In this document: positions 45,001-52,524 of the stretch, in pieces
How the letters are laid out: each line of letters starts with the position of its first letter
How positions within the stretch are numbered: the first letter of the stretch is position 1
Assembly: GCA_002337125.1 (NCBI GenBank)
Contig: DDFJ01000004.1
Location: 733,889 to 797,888 of the forward strand
Direction: 5' to 3'
From: Chitinophagaceae bacterium UBA1931
GTDB lineage: Bacteria; Bacteroidota; Bacteroidia; Chitinophagales; Chitinophagaceae
DNA: 64,000 bases
The notes under the pieces: generated by a model
Seen by the model: the letters and a program-made list of their open reading frames with translations, nothing else
Told to the model about the DNA's origin: nothing
Database searches by the model: none
Program-made: the position numbers and the translations under genes

Positions 45001-46863
45001 AAACCTTGCAACAGGCGGAATAACATTAATATAGTTGGCTTTGGTTACAGAATCCGGGCAGCCATTTCTCCTAACTACAAGTTTTACATCAAAAGTTCCC
45101 GCACTCCTGTAAGCATGTGCAGGATTTTGTTGCGTGCTTGATTGACCATCACCAAATGTCCACAGCCATTCATCAGGTGAATTTGCGCTCATATCTGTAA
45201 ACTGAATGTCTTTCCCCGCACAAGAGGATAAAGGTGCTGCTGAAAATGCTGCGGCTGGTTTTGTACCTGTTTTAACCCCCTGAATATAGGTTACCGGAAC
45301 AGTACATCCGGAAGAAGTTGTAATGGTAAGCGTAACATCGTACTGACCTTGAACCGGGTAAATATGTGTTGGAAATTGCTGAGTTGAAGTTACACCATCG
45401 CCAAAGTCCCATAACCATGAGAGAACATTATCAGGAGTTGTAACAACAGGAACAGGATTGAACGTATAGGGAAAACATCCACCTCCTGGTAATGCAGGCA
45501 CAGTCACGACTGGCGCCTGTACAGTAATAAAATTATTTTTTGTAAACGTTCCTGAGCATCCCGCACTGAGAAAAACAGTAAGACTCACTGAAAATTGCCC
45601 ATAGCTAGTATAAATATGAACCGGGTTTTGCAGAGTAGAAGTTGTTCCATCACCAAAATTCCAAAGCCATTGGGTGGCCCCGGGGGTTGTATTTGTAAAC
45701 TGAACTGTAAAAGGAGTTTTGCACGATACCGAATCATTTGCATGAATATCTGGCAAGGGATTGCTGATAACGTTTACAATACTTTCAGAAGAATCTAGAC
45801 AGTTACCAAAATTGTTTATGAGTTTAACCGTGTAGCTGCCGGGAACAGGAAAAATTTTAATTGGATTTTTAATAAACGTAGTTGTTCCGTCGCTAAAACT
45901 CCAGTTGTAAGATTGCGGAGTTGGTGAAGTTTGGTTAAGGAAAGATACCGTATCATTTACACAGATGTTATTTCTGTGTGTGAAGTTTGAACTGTAATTA
46001 CCGATGTTGAGGAAATTTACCCTTGTTAAGGTATCTGCACAACCTTGGTCACTTGTAGCAATAAGCCTGATGCTGAATGTTCCTGCATTTGTATAATTAT
46101 GTGCCGGGTTGGTTAAAGTTGAGCCAACTCCATCACCAAAATCCCAGTTATAGGTCATAGTGCCCGTACCCGTTGTAAGATTTGTGAAGGAAATTGTTTC
46201 AGGAGGTTTACAATTTGCAGGCGTACTTGCAGAAAAGTTGGGGCTTACACCCGGTGCGGCCCGTATAAAAGAAGATTTGACAAGAATGTTGCTGCAGCCA
46301 TTGCTTGTTGTTACCCTGAGCGTTACATTAAAGTTTCCTGCTGACCGGTAAACTTTAAACGGGTTTTGAAGGTTACTTGTGCTTCCGTCTCCAAAGTCCC
46401 AATCCCATGCAACAATTGAAGTTCCCGGAGGGGGTATTGAATTATCAATGAACTGAATTCGCAGGGGGAAGCAGCCAACAGTTGAACTTGATGAGGAAAA
46501 CGCAACTTGCGGGACCTGCAGAATATTGATATAATTTGTACGGATCACCGAATCCTTCCCTGAAGCATTGGTAACCACAAGTTTTACTGAATAAATTCCC
46601 GGAACAAGATAAACGGTTGAAGGATTTTGTGTTGTAGAGGTTATTCCATTTCCCAAATCCCATTTCCAGCTTGTAGGTGCGCCTGTTGACAGATCGGTAA
46701 ACTGTACAAGTAATGGGGCACAGCCCGATAAATTACCAGCAGAAAAATCAGCCTTTACCTGACCTGAAAGGTCCTGAAAAAACAGGTGCGCAAGCAAAAA
46801 AAGGAGAAAGCCCTTCTTTATTGTTTTGGTTGCATCAAGGTAAATATTTGTACTTTTCCTCAT
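42034..46863 (-). CDS. Giant PKD-repeat protein with type IX secretion (type B) C-terminal domain
   Basis: A 1609-aa exported protein. After a signal peptide (about 1-34, ending DLSGQ) come about fourteen PKD domains, each marked by WDFGDG-type motifs followed by NPxHxY and VTLxV strands; one divergent copy has WSFDGQSF. Two or three repeats with VNAGNDTTICLGTSIVL and CTNCTNPVASPT follow. The C-terminus (IPNAFTPNNDGTNDRFYV, LRIYDRWGNIVFERSY, GWDGTTLTGQKAPPG) is the gliding-motility-associated CHU_C / type B sorting domain. It is therefore probably secreted by the type IX system and cell-surface attached, acting as an adhesin or extracellular scaffold. No enzymatic domain is visible. It is monocistronic and divergent from rpsL. 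Confidence 0.9.
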   Translation of the reverse strand: MRKSTNIYLDATKTIKKGFLLFLLAHLFFQDLSGQVKADFSAGNLSGCAPLLVQFTDLSTGAPTSWKWDLGNGITSTTQNPSTVYLVPGIYSVKLVVTNASGKDSVIRTNYINILQVPQVAFSSSSSTVGCFPLRIQFIDNSIPPPGTSIVAWDWDFGDGSTSNLQNPFKVYRSAGNFNVTLRVTTSNGCSNILVKSSFIRAAPGVSPNFSASTPANCKPPETISFTNLTTGTGTMTYNWDFGDGVGSTLTNPAHNYTNAGTFSIRLIATSDQGCADTLTRVNFLNIGNYSSNFTHRNNICVNDTVSFLNQTSPTPQSYNWSFSDGTTTFIKNPIKIFPVPGSYTVKLINNFGNCLDSSESIVNVISNPLPDIHANDSVSCKTPFTVQFTNTTPGATQWLWNFGDGTTSTLQNPVHIYTSYGQFSVSLTVFLSAGCSGTFTKNNFITVQAPVVTVPALPGGGCFPYTFNPVPVVTTPDNVLSWLWDFGDGVTSTQQFPTHIYPVQGQYDVTLTITTSSGCTVPVTYIQGVKTGTKPAAAFSAAPLSSCAGKDIQFTDMSANSPDEWLWTFGDGQSSTQQNPAHAYRSAGTFDVKLVVRRNGCPDSVTKANYINVIPPVARFGVVYNCNVTTNVSFVDMSTGPVTNYLWDFGDGATSTIPNPIHNYVSNGTYTVSLIVNNGACNDTAKTNITILNLNPVISVDQSVKCRNQLFSFSLTNVNPQLIRDYLWQFDDGDTSNAAAVSHSFSTTGGHTITLIYTDINNCQSTLTSTVTVNGPLVSFSFTPPIQCTGKDVTFNNTSTSDGVNAITSVTWNFGDGSIVNTLTNPVTHKYSTASSFIPKLIVQDASGCVDSTIGSSILDIVESVIDFSVADSMSCPGGALSFINKSHGLNLGFLWDFGDGTTSAAVNPVHSYAAPGSYTVKLYGSEPIGCVDSVIKTNFITVDLPRADFIMSDSFTICPPMQVQFTNRSSYFSSVQWDFGDGNTSTDTVPRYSYSIPNTYIVTLTAISPGGCRDTKQKIIRVLSNVNGSLAYNPLVGCFPRSINFQISANSDSLKYLWDFGDGSTLFTTDSLLLFNYNSPGYYLPKVILQDADGCLTPILGRDTIKIFGANANFGFDKTLLCNNGTIQFRDSTITADIITSRLWDFGDGSTSNQKDPSHVYAAPGTYTVSLSVTTANGCTNVMTKNNLIKVSQTPQLTIGGTTTYCTPASISLQGVRTNTDTASMSWLWSFDGQSFTTQNISNYSIAAAGLYPLQLIGTNSLGCADTISNAVTVNQTPVVNAGNDTTICLGTSIVLKPSGANTYTWSPATDLSCTNCTNPVASPTDDRYYVVTGNSTAGCTDQDSILIRVKKPFTVTATGDKIICVGKSVQLNATGAEKYTWSPGTSLNDSTKANPVASPTVTTTYTVTGTDTLNCFTSTATVTVTVYPYPVVDAGRDTTIRGGSSITLLPQLSGDVTSVLWSPATYLTCTTCINPVATPIKTTVYRIIATNDGNCVTYDDVKITVLCDRNNIFIPNAFTPNNDGTNDRFYVMGPGLEAVKSLRIYDRWGNIVFERSYVNANDPLLGWDGTTLTGQKAPPGMFGYVAEVICGDGGIIPVTGSVMLIR

Positions 46864-47021
46864 AAGGTAAAGAGTAGCCTTATACAGATAAATGCTGTAT
46901 CAGTTGTAAGTTTTTCTGAGAACTCAAAATAACCGAGTTTATTATAATAATGTTGAATATTTAAAAAAAACAGCAAAAATAGTGCTCAATATAGCCCGTT
47001 CCGGATAAAAAGAAATCAAAG

Positions 47022-47055
47022 TTTTTGTTAGTTTAATTGGAAGCTCCTACCTTTG
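47022..47055 (+). promoter_or_regulatory. Bacteroidetes-type promoter of rpsL-rpsG
   Basis: TTTTTG at 47022-47027 and TACCTTTG at 47048-47055 match the -33 (TTTG) and -7 (TAnnTTTG) elements with a 20-bp spacer. The start codon of rpsL is 25 bp downstream of the -7 box. It is the best-formed promoter in the window. Confidence 0.8.
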
Positions 47056-47080
47056 CCGTCCTAAAAATAAAAGGTTACGA

Positions 47081-47461
47081 ATGCCTACAATTCAACAATT
47101 AGTAAGAAAAGGAAGAGATATTATCAGGGCAAAAAGCAAGTCACGTGCTTTGGATGCATGTCCGTTCCGTAGAGGTGTATGCACCCGTGTTTATACAACA
47201 ACGCCCAAAAAGCCTAACTCTGCGCTCCGCAAAGTGGCTAAAGTTCGTTTAACAAATAAAGTTGAGGTTATCGCCTACATCCCGGGTGAAGGTCACAACC
47301 TGCAGGAGCACTCAATTGTTCTTGTACGTGGTGGTCGTGTGAAGGATTTACCGGGTGTGCGTTATCATATCGTTCGTGGTTCGCTCGATACTGCCGGTGT
47401 AAAAGACCGTAAGAAGAGCCGTTCTAAATACGGGACCAAGAAAGAAAAAGCAAAAAAATAA
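47081..47461 (+). CDS. rpsL: 30S ribosomal protein S12
   Basis: A 126-aa protein of normal length and nearly invariant sequence: MPTIQQLVRKGR, ACPFRRGVCTRVYTTTPKKP, NSALRKVAKVRLTN, PGEGHNLQEHSIVLVRGGRV and KDLPGVRYHIVRGSLD. S12 sits at the decoding centre of the 30S subunit. Lys43 and Lys88, where streptomycin-resistance changes occur, have the wild-type residues. It is the first gene of the str operon, 26 bp before rpsG, with a strong promoter directly upstream. Confidence 0.99.
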   Translation: MPTIQQLVRKGRDIIRAKSKSRALDACPFRRGVCTRVYTTTPKKPNSALRKVAKVRLTNKVEVIAYIPGEGHNLQEHSIVLVRGGRVKDLPGVRYHIVRGSLDTAGVKDRKKSRSKYGTKKEKAKK

Positions 47462-47487
47462 GTCCAACTAAGTAATTTTTAAATACA

Positions 47488-47955
47488 ATGAGGAAATCGA
47501 AACCTAAAAAGATTGCGCTTGCACCAGATCCAAAGTACAATGATGTAATGGTGAGCCGCTTTGTTAATAACCTGATGTGGCAGGGAAAGAAGAGTACTGC
47601 ATTCAACATTTTTTATGACGCATTGGAAAAAGTAGCTAAAACTACTGGTGAAGATGGTTATGAAATCTGGAGAAAAGCATTATCAAATGTTACTCCTGCT
47701 GTTGAAGTACGCAGCCGCCGTATTGGTGGTGCTACTTTCCAGATTCCTGCAGAAGTACGTGCCGACAGGAAGATTTCTTTGAGCATCAAATGGCTTATCC
47801 GCTATAGCCGTGAACGTAACGGACGCAGCATGGCAGACAAATTAGCCAATGAAATTGTGAGTGCAAGCAAAGGTGAAGGTGGTGCTTACAAAAAGAAAGA
47901 AGATACACACCGTATGGCTGAAGCGAATAAAGCTTTCGCTCACTTCAGAGCTTAA
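47488..47955 (+). CDS. rpsG: 30S ribosomal protein S7
   Basis: A 155-aa protein of the usual length with S7 motifs (MRKSKPKKIALAPDPKYND, VSRFVNNLMWQGKKSTAFNI, NVTPAVEVRSRRIGGATFQI, and the C-terminal ANKAFAHFRA). It initiates assembly of the 30S head and contacts the E-site tRNA. It is co-transcribed with rpsL. A strong terminator follows 17 bp after the stop, so unlike the usual arrangement rpsL-rpsG is not continuous with fusA. Confidence 0.99.
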   Translation: MRKSKPKKIALAPDPKYNDVMVSRFVNNLMWQGKKSTAFNIFYDALEKVAKTTGEDGYEIWRKALSNVTPAVEVRSRRIGGATFQIPAEVRADRKISLSIKWLIRYSRERNGRSMADKLANEIVSASKGEGGAYKKKEDTHRMAEANKAFAHFRA

Positions 47956-47972
47956 TTTTTTTATAAATATTT

Positions 47973-48004
47973 AAAAACTCCCAAACTTTTGGGAGTTTTT
48001 TTTT
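47973..48004 (+). terminator. Intrinsic terminator after rpsG
   Basis: AAAAACTCCCAA (47973-47984) pairs with TTGGGAGTTTTT (47989-48000) over a 4-nt loop and runs into nine T residues. It separates rpsL-rpsG from the two transglutaminase-like genes. Confidence 0.88.
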
Positions 48005-48042
48005 GCATCTAGCAATGCAAACATTACTTAATTTTATTACTT

Positions 48043-49923
48043 ATGAAAAAGCCCTTACTTATTTTAACCTTTGCCCAACTCCTTTACAGCAGTATTTTCT
48101 CACAAAATTCTGCAAAAAATAGTGATAACATTTCAATAACAAAATCGCAGAAAATAATCAAGTTTATCACTGGTAATCCCGAAAACCCTGTTCAAATCAA
48201 AACATTTTCTTTTCGTGAATTTACGTGTTCGAAATTTCGAACAATTTTTCCTTTGACTGAGCTATATAATACCATTGAGACTATTGATGAAGTAAATACC
48301 AAGATCGAAGGCGATCCATATGCAAATATTATACCTCAATATGAATATTACAATCGTGATGGTATATTTTTCTCAGATGAAAGAATATGTTATTTTATGC
48401 TTCCAATCACAAAAATCGGAGCTAAATCAAAAGTTGAAATAAAAAAAACAATTCGTGATCCTAAATATCTAACATCAATATTTTTAATTGATGAATACGA
48501 TATAGAGGAGCAGGAAATAAAGTTGTATGTACCCTCTTGGATGAAGATTGAAATAAAAGAATATAACTTCTCTACCTACAAAATTTCAAAAACTATCGAA
48601 AAAAATGGAGATATAACAATTTATACTTACACCGCTCATAATCTGCCAAAATATAACAAAGAGGAAAACTCCCCTGGAATTACATATTTTGCACCACATT
48701 TACTTATTCTAACTAAATCCGCAAACCCATATACTAATGAAATATCTTATTTCAAAAATCTTTCAGATCTGTATAAATGGTATCATTCGTTAATTTTAGA
48801 AAATAACATTAATGAACCCCTGATAAAACAGTTGACAGATCAAATAACAATTGGTTGTAAAACAGATGAAGAGAAAGCTCAAAAAATTTACACATGGGTT
48901 CAAGAAAATATTCGTTATATAGCTTTTGAAGATGGTATAGCAGGATTTAAGCCTGAGGGTGCACACTTGGTCTTAAAAAAAAAGTATGGAGATTGTAAAG
49001 GTATGGCTAACCTTCTAACTGAAATGCTCCGTTCACAGAAATTAGATGCACGAAGATGTTGGATAGGAACAAAAAACATTCTATATGATTATTCAACACC
49101 ATCCCTAGCAGTAGACAACCATATGATATGTGTATGGCTGAATAAAGGAAAATCTATTTTTCTGGATGCAACTGAAAAATATATTGGTTTCGGCGAAATT
49201 GCTGAACGAATTCAAGGTCGACAAACATTGATAGAAAACGGAGAGAATTTCTTACTTGATACTGTTCCTGAAAGGAATTATATACAAAACACTTTCAAGG
49301 AAACAAGAAAACTAATAATAGACAGCACAATTTTAAAAGGACACGTTATACAAGTTTGGAAGGGTGAAAATAAAGAATCATTTCTTAATTCTTTTAATTC
49401 CTTAAGATCAGAAAATAAAGAAAAAACAATAAAAAACTATTTATCACAAAATGATCAAGATTTTGAGATAATCAATTTGAATATTACTAATATTAACGAT
49501 TTTAATAAGGATATACAATTAGACTATGATTTAACCTGGAAAAACAATGTAAGTGTTTTTGGTTCAGATATCTATTTAAATCTCGATAATAGGCTTTTCT
49601 TTAAATCACAATTTATTGACACTACAAGCAAAAAATTACCTTATGTTTTTGAGTTTAAAAGAAATATAATTCTTGAAGCGGAAATTACAATACCTAAAGG
49701 ATACAAGATAGCCGAACTACCTCAAAATATTAATATTAATCATCAAGCTTATTCATTCTCTGGGACTTATCAACTAAAAGGAGATAAACTTCTTTATACA
49801 ATAGAACTAATTCTTAAAAAAACATTATTGAAAGTGGAATATTTCACTCAATGGAATAATGACATAAAAGAGTTAAACAGATTTTATGATCAGCAAATAA
49901 TTTTAACACCCAATATGAAATAA
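48043..49923 (+). CDS. Exported transglutaminase-like protein (DUF3857-associated type)
   Basis: A 626-aa exported protein with a signal peptide (MKKPLLILTFAQLLYSSIFS). The N-terminal roughly 220 residues are beta-rich, resembling DUF3857. A transglutaminase-like core lies at about 255-380: KIYTWVQENIRYIAFEDG, then KKKYGDCKGMANLLTEML with Cys318, VDNHMICVW with His360, and IFLDATEKY with Asp375. The Cys-His-Asp triad is thus intact. A beta-rich C-terminal part (about 420-626) follows. Substrates of such bacterial enzymes are unknown; some act as proteases. It is A+T-rich compared with the ribosomal genes on both sides. It precedes a related gene with a 1-bp gap, so the two form one unit wedged between rpsG and fusA. 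Confidence 0.82.
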   Translation: MKKPLLILTFAQLLYSSIFSQNSAKNSDNISITKSQKIIKFITGNPENPVQIKTFSFREFTCSKFRTIFPLTELYNTIETIDEVNTKIEGDPYANIIPQYEYYNRDGIFFSDERICYFMLPITKIGAKSKVEIKKTIRDPKYLTSIFLIDEYDIEEQEIKLYVPSWMKIEIKEYNFSTYKISKTIEKNGDITIYTYTAHNLPKYNKEENSPGITYFAPHLLILTKSANPYTNEISYFKNLSDLYKWYHSLILENNINEPLIKQLTDQITIGCKTDEEKAQKIYTWVQENIRYIAFEDGIAGFKPEGAHLVLKKKYGDCKGMANLLTEMLRSQKLDARRCWIGTKNILYDYSTPSLAVDNHMICVWLNKGKSIFLDATEKYIGFGEIAERIQGRQTLIENGENFLLDTVPERNYIQNTFKETRKLIIDSTILKGHVIQVWKGENKESFLNSFNSLRSENKEKTIKNYLSQNDQDFEIINLNITNINDFNKDIQLDYDLTWKNNVSVFGSDIYLNLDNRLFFKSQFIDTTSKKLPYVFEFKRNIILEAEITIPKGYKIAELPQNININHQAYSFSGTYQLKGDKLLYTIELILKKTLLKVEYFTQWNNDIKELNRFYDQQIILTPNMK

Positions 49924-49924
49924 A

Positions 49925-52192
49925 ATGAAAAAACTTTACTTAACAATATTTTTCATCAGTTTATTCTTATCTGCATATGAGCAAGCTAAGGTTGACGAGA
50001 ATTACACCAAAGAATCAGAAGACTTAAAAAAAAGCATTTGGGGATGGAGCGATAAGAAATTTCAAATACGAGAAATACCTGAAAAATATAAAAATTATTC
50101 AAAAGTAATAATTGCCCATCATGGAGAGCTGGTTACAGACACGAAATCTTCAATTGGCTTTTATGGAATTTCGTTCGGGAAAAAATATCATCAAAGCTTA
50201 ATTGAAACAATCCGGGAAGTAATAAAAATTAATGACAAACAAGCAGTTCAAGAATATTCCGAACTAACTTTTACGCAACTTTCAAATAAAAGTGGCTTTT
50301 TTGTGTACGACAAAAAGAGTACATATGTGGGTATACGGGTTATAAAAACAAATGGTGAAATAAGAGAAGTTGAGGCTGATGCAATTGTTTTAACAAATGA
50401 CTCAAAAAATGAAAAGGAAGGGAAAATAGCTATTCCTGATTTACAGCCAGGTGATATTATTGACTATTTCTTTACAACAGTTCAGGAAACTGTTAATGAC
50501 TACCAACAAAAAGAATATAATTTGGTATTAATGAATGAATCGCCAGTAATGGATTATTCTTTTCATTGCCAATTAGACAAAAGCTATGCAGTCGAATACA
50601 GAAGTTATAATAATGCACCTCAAATAAAAACTTCAAAAAATGAAGATCAGGATATTTTAATAGATCTACATCAACAAGATATCAATCCTTTAGAAACTAA
50701 ATTATGGGTTTCCCCAAAAAGACAAATCCCAATTATTCGTATGAATATATATTTAGGCTTTAATGGTCTGGGGAAAAAGCCTTTAACAGTTAGTAAAGCA
50801 GGAGAAGTAAAAGAAATTACTGGTAAATATTTTGGTTTTCAAGAATTATTTGAAATTCTTGCTTATGTTAACTTTCTCAAAATGATGAAGCCTAACAATA
50901 ATTATGATATTTTAGAAAGTACAAAAAAAACTGCGAAAGATCTAGGTATAGATTTTAAAAATTTACCTCCTCAGGAAAAAGCAGCTTTGCTTTATTATCA
51001 ATTTAGATTTACAAACATTTTAAATTTTGATATCAATAATCCATCTAAAACAACAAACTTTGGTTCATTTGATACACGTGAATTTAGAATAATTTTTTAT
51101 AACCTTTTGAAAATGGCTGACCTTGACCCTTCGATACTGGTGTGCGATTTTAATGATGGATATCGAATTTCGGATGCATTGAGTTCGTTAGACCTTTGCT
51201 ATTTTATTTACCTGCCTGAGAATAAAAAACCCTTCCTAATTGATATGGTTTATGATGTGCCATTTGAGTTTCCCCAAAAATCAGAAGGTGCTAATGACAC
51301 AAAATTAATTAAGATGAAAGACACTAAAATTTCCGGAATGAATTATAACAACAGAATTAAAAATTTAACTAGTTATAAAGATGGAAAAGATACTCTTCCC
51401 ATAAGCAGCGCATCTGAAAATATTAGGATTGAAAAACTTACAATTACGATAAATAATGCATTAAATTCTCTTGATATTGCCAGAACTACGATACTTAAGG
51501 GATACGAAAAGAAAAGAGTTCAAAAGAATCTTATGACTTATGAGGATTTCTATGAGTATGAGCGAAATGCTTTGCACATTACAACTTCATTAATAGAAGA
51601 TTGGGAAAAGGGTAAGAATACAAGAAAATATGTTGACGAAATAAAAAACTCTTTTGCTGAAGCCAAAAAAAATCAAAAAGAAGAATTTTTAAAGGAAATG
51701 AAAGAGCGATTTCAAGAAGATATTATAAATGTATCAGAGTGTAAAATTGAAAATCCTGGAGTAAGGCATAATGCACCTGACTTTGTTTATAGTTCAAAAT
51801 TTGCTTTAGGTGGACTTATAAAAAAAGCTGGCAATAACCTAATCATTGATATTGGAAAAATACTGCAAAATTCATTAGTTATTGAAGAGTCCCAGCGCAA
51901 GAGAGATATGGACGTTTATTTTCCATATGCAAAAGGTTTGGAATATGAAATTGAGTTTACAATTCCTGATGGGTATTCTGTAGAAGGATTATCCGCATTA
52001 AATACTAAGATTGAAAATGAAGCAGGAGTATTTTTTGTTGAAGCAATGATAAAAAAACAAACAATCTACATTAAAATTAGAGAAGATTATTTTCACAATT
52101 TTGAACCTACAAAAAAATTTTCCAAAATAATAGAAATATCTGATGAAGCCAGCAGGTGGACTAAAACTCGACTTTTATTGAAAAAACTTTAA
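49925..52192 (+). CDS. DUF3857 protein with degenerate transglutaminase-like domain
   Basis: A 755-aa exported protein (signal peptide MKKLYLTIFFISLFLSAYEQ). The N-terminal part matches DUF3857 style (ADAIVLTNDSKNEKEGKIAI, PDLQPGDIIDYFFTTVQET). A transglutaminase-like core appears at about 345-450 (ALLYYQFRFTNILNF, FGSFDTREFRIIFYNLLKMA, KPFLIDMVYDVPFEFP). The Cys is replaced (Asp383-Thr384 stands where the active relative has Asp-Cys) and no matching His is found, although the last Asp is retained. It is probably a non-catalytic partner of the preceding gene product, from which it is 1 bp away. The C-terminal 200 residues are beta-rich. Its base composition is A+T-rich like its neighbour's. 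Confidence 0.75.
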   Translation: MKKLYLTIFFISLFLSAYEQAKVDENYTKESEDLKKSIWGWSDKKFQIREIPEKYKNYSKVIIAHHGELVTDTKSSIGFYGISFGKKYHQSLIETIREVIKINDKQAVQEYSELTFTQLSNKSGFFVYDKKSTYVGIRVIKTNGEIREVEADAIVLTNDSKNEKEGKIAIPDLQPGDIIDYFFTTVQETVNDYQQKEYNLVLMNESPVMDYSFHCQLDKSYAVEYRSYNNAPQIKTSKNEDQDILIDLHQQDINPLETKLWVSPKRQIPIIRMNIYLGFNGLGKKPLTVSKAGEVKEITGKYFGFQELFEILAYVNFLKMMKPNNNYDILESTKKTAKDLGIDFKNLPPQEKAALLYYQFRFTNILNFDINNPSKTTNFGSFDTREFRIIFYNLLKMADLDPSILVCDFNDGYRISDALSSLDLCYFIYLPENKKPFLIDMVYDVPFEFPQKSEGANDTKLIKMKDTKISGMNYNNRIKNLTSYKDGKDTLPISSASENIRIEKLTITINNALNSLDIARTTILKGYEKKRVQKNLMTYEDFYEYERNALHITTSLIEDWEKGKNTRKYVDEIKNSFAEAKKNQKEEFLKEMKERFQEDIINVSECKIENPGVRHNAPDFVYSSKFALGGLIKKAGNNLIIDIGKILQNSLVIEESQRKRDMDVYFPYAKGLEYEIEFTIPDGYSVEGLSALNTKIENEAGVFFVEAMIKKQTIYIKIREDYFHNFEPTKKFSKIIEISDEASRWTKTRLLLKKL

Positions 52193-52524
52193 ATAATTTC
52201 ACTAAAAAAACTGGATTTAAGTTTAGCAAGTGACCGAGGATTTTACTACTTTTTGAATAAAAAACCTTACCTTTGCGCCGCCATTAAGGAAAGCTAATGT
52301 GTATTTGTTCAGTGGTCCAGGGCTTATTCTTCAAGTGGCAGTCTATGAGAGTATAAATCTTACATATCAGCCCAGGTGTTCCGGTTAAACCGGGATGATC
52401 CTTTCTTCTTATTTGCTGATAACTTTCCCGAACGTACAAGTGAGTGACACAACAGTAGCTCAACAGAATTACAAAAGTTCACACAAAAAATAAAACATAA
52501 AAACAAACATCAAATCAAATAGTC
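52193..52524 (+). promoter_or_regulatory. Long fusA leader with its own -7 box
   Basis: This 332-bp gap contains no gene. TACCTTTG at 52268-52275 is a perfect -7 box. A TTTTG lies 12 bp upstream, too close for a normal -33. Transcription from here would give a leader of about 240 nt before fusA. It contains a GC-rich palindrome CCGGTTAAACCGG at 52381-52393 in otherwise A-rich sequence. The A-rich last 70 bases before the start codon are typical of Bacteroidetes leaders. Regulatory function of the leader is possible but unproven. Confidence 0.5.

Noticed and set aside
42034..46863. Internal DNA repeats of the PKD gene as a possible minisatellite or phase-variable locus
   Set aside because: The repeats are protein-level PKD domains with diverged DNA. 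There is no run of identical tandem DNA units that would favour slippage.
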